64,000 nt of DNA. Source: Silene conica. Its lineage: Eukaryota > Streptophyta > Magnoliopsida > Caryophyllales > Caryophyllaceae. Below, piece after piece: positions 59,164 through 64,000 of the stretch. Numbering within the stretch: the first letter of the stretch is position 1; each line of letters starts with the position of its first letter. The notes beneath the pieces were generated by a model. That model saw nothing but the letters and a program-made list of their open reading frames with translations. It had not been told where the DNA came from and searched no databases. The DNA lies in assembly GCA_029255685.2 (NCBI GenBank), contig CM055316.2, positions 68,587,237-68,651,236 of the forward strand, read 5' to 3'. The position numbers and the translations under genes were made by a program.

Positions 59164-60711
59164 CTGTTACGGAACAAGGTAGACGACCGAGTTGCACTAG
59201 AGACTAAACTAGAAAATCTAATGCAACAAAGCCATAAACATTTAGAAACTTGAAATTAAAATAGAAAAGACGGAAGCAACGCGAGTAGGACGATAAAGAA
59301 TAGATTGATAACGAACAACTTTATCCTCATCATTAGAAGCACCAATAACTCCCATAGGCCAACAAGACGAACCAGGTGTACTTACATCACAAGAGTGCGA
59401 AAAGAAAAGAGGAAGATCGAGCCGAACAAGCTTGTCTTCAGAGGAGAATCTCGTACATAGTGGAAAACGGTCCCAACAGTCCAAAGATCAAAAACCCAAG
59501 AAAGCAAATAAGCTGAAAAGAACGACAAGAGAGCTCCTCGAAACTAACCAAACACCAACACTACGCATAGTCACTACCAACAACGCCTTTATTTGAAAGT
59601 CATTATTCGACATATTATAACTAAATCTATTTGAGAGTCTCCCATAAAAGAAGATTATTTGCAAAAATATATATGATCAAAATAAAGCTTAACATAAGCA
59701 TTGACATTGGAGGAGGACCACAGTATCCAACCTCCAAACCCCATAAACTAACCCACAACAACATAACCCAAACCAATAAAATCACACTGATTAACACAAA
59801 GCCATCAAACGAGTCCCAAACAACAAAAGAAGAGAACAACCCACTGATCTAAGACAAACTTAGCACCATAACGACGTCCGACTTTACCTACAAAACCCAA
59901 AAATACGACAAAGGCCAAAACACAAACAGCTAATCAAACAAGGACAAACCAACCATACCACCGAAAACATCCATACCACAACTTCGACCCGGATGTACCG
60001 ACAAAGCCCAAGGCTGCTACACAATGCTCCAAAGGCGACATGCAAATAAGGATCGACCCCAAATAGACATGCAAAGACTGACTGATGGGGGAAGGGGCGG
60101 GGGAGGGGGGATACACATTAAGAAACACGCACAATCACCGTGAGGAATATGGATCCCGACTCGCGAACAAACCGGAGAGACGGACACTGACACAGAGGTG
60201 ATTTTTCGTGCCAACGGAAATGACCAACCTTAGGAGATGGGGGAATGGACGAGGGGAAGGGGTGCACCTCACATGTAAGATCCCAAACCAAAACACATGA
60301 AAAACGACGGCGACGACGACAACGACAGAGACGGAGACGACGTTGTAACAACGAAAGAGACGACGATTAGTAACCAACAACACAAGAGCAACTCGCACAG
60401 ACCGGGATGAAGGATGAAAGTCGGATAAAAGCACAATGAAAGCAAGACAAAGGGAACATTAAATAAATCTCAACCCGGAAGGCAAAGGGAGAAAATTTGG
60501 AAGAAACAAGGGAGCTAATCAAGTGTACCATGATGGTTCGTCGGAGATGGGCCTAAGCACAGCCACATCTCCGGCGACCGGGAGTGAAGTAGGGGAAGTA
60601 ATATGGGTGGGAAGCAGATACGGTGGTTACACAGGAAGGAGATTTAAGGATTTGACTTTTTTGTCTTAGATAATTTTCTCTCTCCTAGTTTTTAGAGAGA
60701 GAGCGATTAAC
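59164..60711. other. Unassigned 1.5 kb, no gene recognised
   Basis: Higher GC than its surroundings, with a GACGACGACAACGAC-like stretch near 60305-60345 and a G-rich patch near 60090-60115. Short minus-strand frames (59242-59484, 60135-60434) have low-complexity, Val/Arg-rich content and no motif I recognise. It may be an untranslated part of an unidentified transposon. Confidence 0.4.
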
Positions 60712-61311
60712 TGTAACACCCCATCTGATTATGAGGTTGAGATGAAATTGAGATGTGTGGAGGTTTGTCCCACATCGGTAGAATGAGAGGCTTGTGATAT
60801 GTTTATAATAGCTTCCACCCACTACTTAGTAACAAGACCTTGTGCTTTTGGGCTTAAGTAAGGACAAATAACGGGCCCAAAAGTGCACCCATCTTATTGG
60901 GTTTGTGTTATGACGGTGGCGGGTCGGGTTGTTACAAATGGTATCAGAGCGACCCTGTGACCGTGTGATAAGCCTGTGGTCGGGAGTACCCGGGTCACAC
61001 ACCTAGCGGGGGAGGATTCTGGGCTTGGTTACGGTTAAGTTTGAGGTACAACGGGGACGTTATGTTCTTAGGTGGGGGAGATTGTAACACCCCATCCGAT
61101 TATGAGGTTGAGATGAAATTGAGATGTGTGGAGGTTCATCCCACATCGGTAGAATGAGAGGCTTGTGATATGTTTACAATATCTTCCACCCATTACGTAT
61201 TAACAAGGCCTTGTGCTTTTGAACTTAAGTGAGGACAAATAACCCGCCCAAAAGTGCACACTCATCTTATTGGGCTTGTGTTACGACGGTGGGGGGGGTC
61301 GGGTTGTTACA
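60712..61311 (+). mobile_element. TRIM retrotransposon
   Basis: 600 bp. LTR 60712-60936 (225 bp) and LTR 61083-61311 (229 bp), both TGTAACACCCCATC...GTTGTTACA. Primer site TGGTATCAGAGCGACC at 60939-60954; purine tract GGTGGGGGAGAT at 61071-61082. A perfect 5 bp duplication TTAAC flanks it (60707-60711 and 61312-61316). There is no coding capacity, so it must move using another element's proteins. LTRs contain the CCCACATCGG word seen in many plant TRIM LTRs. Confidence 0.92.
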
Positions 61312-61316
61312 TTAAC

Positions 61317-61679
61317 GCTCGACTACTGTCTGGTAAAATTATAGGTTAAAACCCAATTTAATTCAACAAATCACAATTAATCGGATTTTTTTGTATTGTT
61401 AAAGCCCAATTAAGTATCTATGTTAATAATGTTTATGCATTTGTTGTTGAATAACGGTGATGGTTGTTGTTGATGGTGGTTGTCGGATATTTTTGTCAGC
61501 GAGCATCGTTGAGATTCAACTTGCAGGTGCAACATTGGAATTCAACGTTGTAGGGCCGAGTAAATATTAACTTCGAGGAGTCGCACGTTGAAAAGGGTCA
61601 TCTCGGGTGGGAGGAATGTTGATTATTAGCTTTTATAGGTGGGAGGAGATGTTAATTCTCCACCTTTTAATGGGGTAGA
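61317..61679. other. Unassigned spacer
   Basis: No gene. Contains several GTTGAAxTTCAAC-like words and a GTTGTTGTTGATGGTGG run. It may be the outer part of the element that continues at 62155. Confidence 0.4.
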
Positions 61680-62154
61680 TAGGGGTGTTCACTGTCCAGG
61701 ACCGGACCGGACCGACTAAACTCTCTGGACCGAAGACCAAATAAGGGATAAAGGGTGGACCGAGGACCGGACCGTATTAATATTGGTCTGGTCCGGTCTG
61801 GGCCATAAAAATACGTGGACCGGACCGGATTGGACCAAATGGACCAAAGTGGACCAAATATGATTGTCATTGACATGATTTGACATGTAAAATTAGAACT
61901 CGAGAAATTTTTAACGATCAAAATAGAAATAAAATCAATAATATTACAATTTAGAAAATTCATTTCTCATATAAGTTCGGTCCATGGTCCGGTCCGTGGT
62001 CCATTCGGTTTGGTCCAGGACCGGACCGAGGACCAAACTAGAGCAAATAGGTGGACCTTTGATCGGACAAAATAAAATTCAGTCCGGTCTGGTCTGGACC
62101 AAATGGTCCACTCCGGTCTGGTCTTTGGTCCGGACCACTGAATGAACACCCCTA
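61680..62154. mobile_element. hAT-like MITE, GGTCCGGTCC-rich
   Basis: 475 bp with 12 bp inverted ends TAGGGGTGTTCA/TGAACACCCCTA. Possible worn 8 bp duplication GGGGTAGA (61672-61679) versus GGAGGAGA (62155-62162). The interior is made of repeated GGACCGGACC and GGTCCGGTCC words. No protein. Confidence 0.78.
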
Positions 62155-64000
62155 GGAGGAGATGTTGCTTTGTTAACGTTATTTATGCGCTGGACGTTGC
62201 AATTAGCCATTTCCAAGGCTTTATATGTTGAAATTCAACATCTCGCTAATCATGGCTTTATATGCGTAAAACTTGATAACTACGTTATCACCCTTTATTT
62301 TGTACCTAAAACCCTCCACTTTGTTCTAATTCCGCCTTTGTTTTCCCCTTAATTATCCTTATTTTTACCTAATTTGCCTTTACATACTATTTTCACACGT
62401 TTTCGAGGTGTTTGTAGTATTTTCACGTATTTATAGGTAATTCGGGACTTGAAGGGGAGTACAAGAAAGGTTGTAAGACAAGAAACCAAGTTCAGTGACC
62501 TTTTTGGGTCGTTTCTACCATTTTGGGCGTATCTCGAGCAGTCGGGTGTAGCTACACCCGACTGGAGCTAATGCACCAGATTGAAGAAAGAGAAAAAGAA
62601 CTGATACAGCCCATCAGGTGTAACTCCTTCCATCCGGCGTAACTATGACGCGGCCGGTGTATCAATACACCGGATGGGCCTCCTACTTGGCTTGTTTCGT
62701 CCATTTTTGGGCTTTTAAATCCTATTTTTAGGCTTGGTATATATACTAAAAAAACCCTGATTTGTAGGGGGTTCATTTTGTTTTTAAAAAAACACACATT
62801 AGCTAATTAGAGAGAATTTGTAGAGAATTGTTGAATCTCATTCATTGTTCTTCCATTTTATTTCAAGTCTTTAATGCAATCAAGTTCATTTCTTTTTGCC
62901 AATTTCCGGTATATTTTTTTTTCCTTGTTATTTTCTTTGTATTTATTTAATTAGCTTCGTATTTTAGTTTAATTAGGATTTAATCATACTATTAGTTAGT
63001 ATATGCATGTTAGTAAGTAAAAATAGAATATTTACAATGTTTGTTCACAAAGACTCATCCTTTATTACTAGTTTAGGTTTAAATCCCATAATTAGTAAAT
63101 TAGTAAGTAGTCTCTTTACTAGGGGGGTGATTTAACCCAAACGTGAGTAATTTACCAATTTAGTTTCACTAGATTTAGCTGGTGAGGGGGAAATTGTTGG
63201 GCATTAGTAGGGGTGTTCATTCACGGTTCGGTTCACCGAACCGCATATATAATTCGGTTTGCACACGGTTCGGTTTGGCAAAATATTGAACCTAAACCGC
63301 ACCGTTCCCAACGGTTATAAACGGTTTGGTTAACCACTTTAAACGGTTATTTGCGGTTCGGTTACCGGTTAACCTATAAACATGTTAAATATACCTTTTC
63401 TTTAGTTTTCGATAATTTTATCTAGTAGTTTAATTAAATTTTTAATATTTAATTATAGTCAACAATAAAGTTAATTAGTGAAACTTTAATATTAATTATT
63501 TTAACCATTTTTGAATTTGGAAACACTTATTAATTAAACAAAAGAACAATTTTTTATATAATATTTTAACTTTTTGCTTACTTTTTTGTGAACGGTTCGG
63601 TTCGCGGTTAACCTCTTTTCTAAAATTGCGAACCTCAACCGAACCGTGTTCCTGATAAATTTAACGGTTCGGTTCACCGAACCGCTTTGTGAAAACGGTT
63701 CGGTTAATCGAACCTTAAAAATGTACGGTTTTTCGGTTTTTTGGTTCGGTTATTGCGGTTCGGTTTATTATGAACACCCCTAGGCATTAGCATAAGGTTT
63801 GACTTGTTAATGCTTAATTTGGGAATATGGTTGACTTTTGACCCTTGACCATCGATGGGAATTGATTAGGTTAAGATTTGACCACCATTTAACCTAGTTG
63901 TCGACTTGAGTCGAACCCGGGAGGGAGGACTTAAGGAGGGTGTTTATGCTTTTCGGTTTGAAATCGACCCTTTGGAAAGGGAGTGGGAGTGGGATGACCG
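62155..64000 (+). mobile_element. Second copy of the 54-56 kb LTR-like element, runs off the window
   Basis: Closely matches 54231-55480 in the same orientation, including the TATATATACTAAAAAAACCC core near 62735. It is interrupted by a MITE at 63208-63782 and continues beyond the right edge. A 26 bp perfect palindrome at 62539-62564 is missing half in the other copy. No protein. Confidence 0.82.
63208..63782. mobile_element. hAT-like MITE, CGGTTCGGTT-rich
   Basis: 575 bp with ends TAGGGGTGTTCA/TGAACACCCCTA and a perfect 8 bp duplication GGCATTAG (63200-63207 and 63783-63790). The other element copy shows the empty site with one GGCATTAG (about 55256-55263). The interior has many ACGGTTCGGTT words in both orientations. 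No protein. Confidence 0.9.

Noticed and set aside
60135..60434. Val/Arg-rich minus-strand protein
   Set aside because: Low-complexity content from a GAC-rich stretch, overlapping frames on the same strand, no recognisable domain.

Overview
This is nuclear DNA from a flowering plant, probably a eudicot; the species cannot be assigned. It is AT-rich intergenic sequence packed with nested plant LTR retrotransposons (tRNA-Met primer sites, TG...CA LTRs of 1-3.5 kb), MITEs and one TRIM. No rRNA, tRNA or conventional host housekeeping gene was found. Almost every long reading frame belongs to a retroelement, and most are broken.

The only apparent host genes are two copies of a small two-exon gene for a secreted, eight-cysteine peptide of 73-77 residues. 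Copy A is on the minus strand (6514-7999) and copy B on the plus strand (57117-58639). They lie in an inverted, head-to-head 1.7 kb duplication. The coding sequences differ at only two bases. A 48 kb transposon nest separates them and begins 71 bp upstream of copy A's start codon, about where its transcription start should be. I do not recognise the peptide family. This pair is the best candidate for something undescribed.

Layout. 1-2401: decayed Ty3/gypsy remnant, inserted beside a decayed Ty1/copia remnant (2521-4457). 4459-6366: AT-rich spacer with a Stowaway-like MITE. 6367-8070: peptide gene copy A. 8071-53098: nest of minus-strand gypsy elements. Inside it, family B (LTRs at 8550 and 50136, gag only) contains three things: a tandem family-A chromovirus array (LTR-int-LTR-int-LTR, period exactly 7581 bp, 8895-32296), a solo LTR (34870-38329) and a young copia element (41514-49883). 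The third family-A LTR carries an unusual palindromic Sirevirus-like insertion (26497-31500). 53099-56272: a second palindromic LTR-derived element. 56273-58786: promoter region and peptide gene copy B. 58788-64000: foldback MITE, unassigned sequence, a TRIM with a perfect target duplication, two hAT-like MITEs, and a second copy of the 54-56 kb element running off the window.

Relationships. Family A supplies a full but inactivated gag-pol. Family B shares its LTR ends, primer site and polypurine region but has only gag, so it looks like a non-autonomous partner. Their LTRs carry an array of about ten hairpins with a constant core and pairing, unit-specific flanks, plus five evenly spaced GC-rich palindromes. 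Neither is explained by known LTR functions.
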